A DNA stretch of 5,442 nt from Candidatus Dormiibacterota bacterium (lineage in GTDB: Bacteria > Chloroflexota > Dormibacteria > Aeolococcales > Aeolococcaceae): NCBI GenBank assembly GCA_003136295.1, contig PLDZ01000133.1, positions 5,278-10,719 on the forward strand, in the 5' to 3' direction. The position numbers and the translations under genes were made by a program. The notes beneath the pieces were generated by a model. The model was not told the origin of the DNA and made no database searches. It saw only the letters and a list, made by a program, of their open reading frames with translations. This document shows, piece after piece, positions 5,018 to 5,442 of this stretch; positions within the stretch are counted from its first letter, which is position 1, and each line of letters begins with the position of its first letter.

Positions 5018-5442
5018 CGGACCCTCGAGCTCACCAAACATTACGGGGCGGCGGTCGCGCTGTCCGGCCTCACGATGGTGGTGCCCCGAGGTGAGGTGTT
5101 CGGATTCCTTGGACCGAACGGGAGCGGCAAGACAACCGCGGTCAAGCTGCTCCTCGGTCTCAGCCGCCCCACGGGCGGCGAGGCGTGGGTGCTCGGCCGT
5201 CCGGCGGGCGATCGCCGGACCCGCAGCAGGGTCGGGTACCTGCCCGAGCTCTTCCGCTACCAGGGGTGGCTCAGCGCGGCCGAGGTGCTCGGACTGCACT
5301 GCCGTCTCGCGGGAATCGCGCGCGCTGAGTGGCCGGCCCAGATCTCCGGGGCGCTGTCGACAGTCGGGCTCACCGGGCACGCCGACGCCAAGGTCGAGAC
5401 CTTCTCCAAAGGAATGCAGCAGCGTCTCGGTCTCGGAGTCGC
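5015..5442 (+). CDS. ABC transporter ATP-binding protein (ABC-2 exporter type), 3' end outside window
   Basis: Read from GTG 5015, 142 codons are open to the window end. The protein begins with RTLELTKHYG and carries the Walker A motif GPNGSGKT at residues 33-40. GYLPE follows at 74-78, where ABC-2 exporter ATPases have GYLPE in the Q-loop area, and the ABC signature FSKGMQQRLGL is at 130-140. Walker B and the switch histidine are beyond the edge. The combination fits the ATPases of ABC-2 type exporters (drug, lipid, polysaccharide or sodium exporters), whose permease is usually the next gene. The substrate is unknown. The frame is also open upstream to a TTG at 4964-4966 that overlaps the anti-sigma stop as TTGA. 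That start would add 17 alanine/proline-rich residues and has no Shine-Dalgarno site. GTG 5015 fits the family better and has GAGG 11 bases upstream, though within the hairpin at 4975-5017. As third gene behind the sigma/anti-sigma pair it is likely in the same operon. Confidence 0.88.
   Translation, partial: MRTLELTKHYGAAVALSGLTMVVPRGEVFGFLGPNGSGKTTAVKLLLGLSRPTGGEAWVLGRPAGDRRTRSRVGYLPELFRYQGWLSAAEVLGLHCRLAGIARAEWPAQISGALSTVGLTGHADAKVETFSKGMQQRLGLGV

Noticed and set aside
4227..5380. Minus-strand frames of 245 and 226 codons opposite the anti-sigma and ABC genes
   Set aside because: Both are shadows of recognised plus-strand genes and show low-complexity translations.

Overview
The window is GC-rich, with strong G/C preference at third codon positions and frequent GTG starts. 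The protein types (an MMPL-type RND transporter, a zinc-motif anti-sigma factor, an ABC-2 type exporter ATPase) suggest a high-GC terrestrial bacterium, such as a deep-branching actinobacterium or a Chloroflexota/Dormibacterota-like lineage. This placement is inferred from protein style only.

The layout is two divergent gene sets around an intergenic region near 3208-3370. Leftwards (minus strand) run three co-directional genes: a multi-spanning GT-C-like membrane protein (3207 to 1696), an FAD-dependent amine/amino-acid oxidoreductase of the DAO family (1656 to 244), and the first 53 codons of an MMPL/RND lipid-type transporter (161 to the window edge). Gaps of about 40 and 82 bases allow one transcript. 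The 82-base gap also holds a possible ECF-type promoter and a mini-ORF whose stop overlaps the MMPL start.

Rightwards (plus strand) is a compact signalling and export operon: an ECF sigma factor (best start GTG 3371), its membrane-anchored anti-sigma factor (ATG 3852, overlapping the sigma gene by 14 bases), and an ABC transporter ATPase cut off by the window end. The anti-sigma factor has a cytoplasmic HxxxCxxC motif, one membrane span and a large outer domain. The simplest reading is that an envelope signal sensed by the outer domain releases the sigma factor, which then drives its own operon, including the exporter.

The most notable non-coding signal is a near-perfect 43-base hairpin (4975-5017) just after the anti-sigma stop codon. 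It encloses the likely ribosome-binding site and GTG start of the ABC ATPase gene, and it has no U-tract. Translational coupling of exporter synthesis to anti-sigma translation is a plausible hypothesis. No tRNA, rRNA, CRISPR array or insertion sequence was recognised. No stretch over 300 bases lacks a gene.
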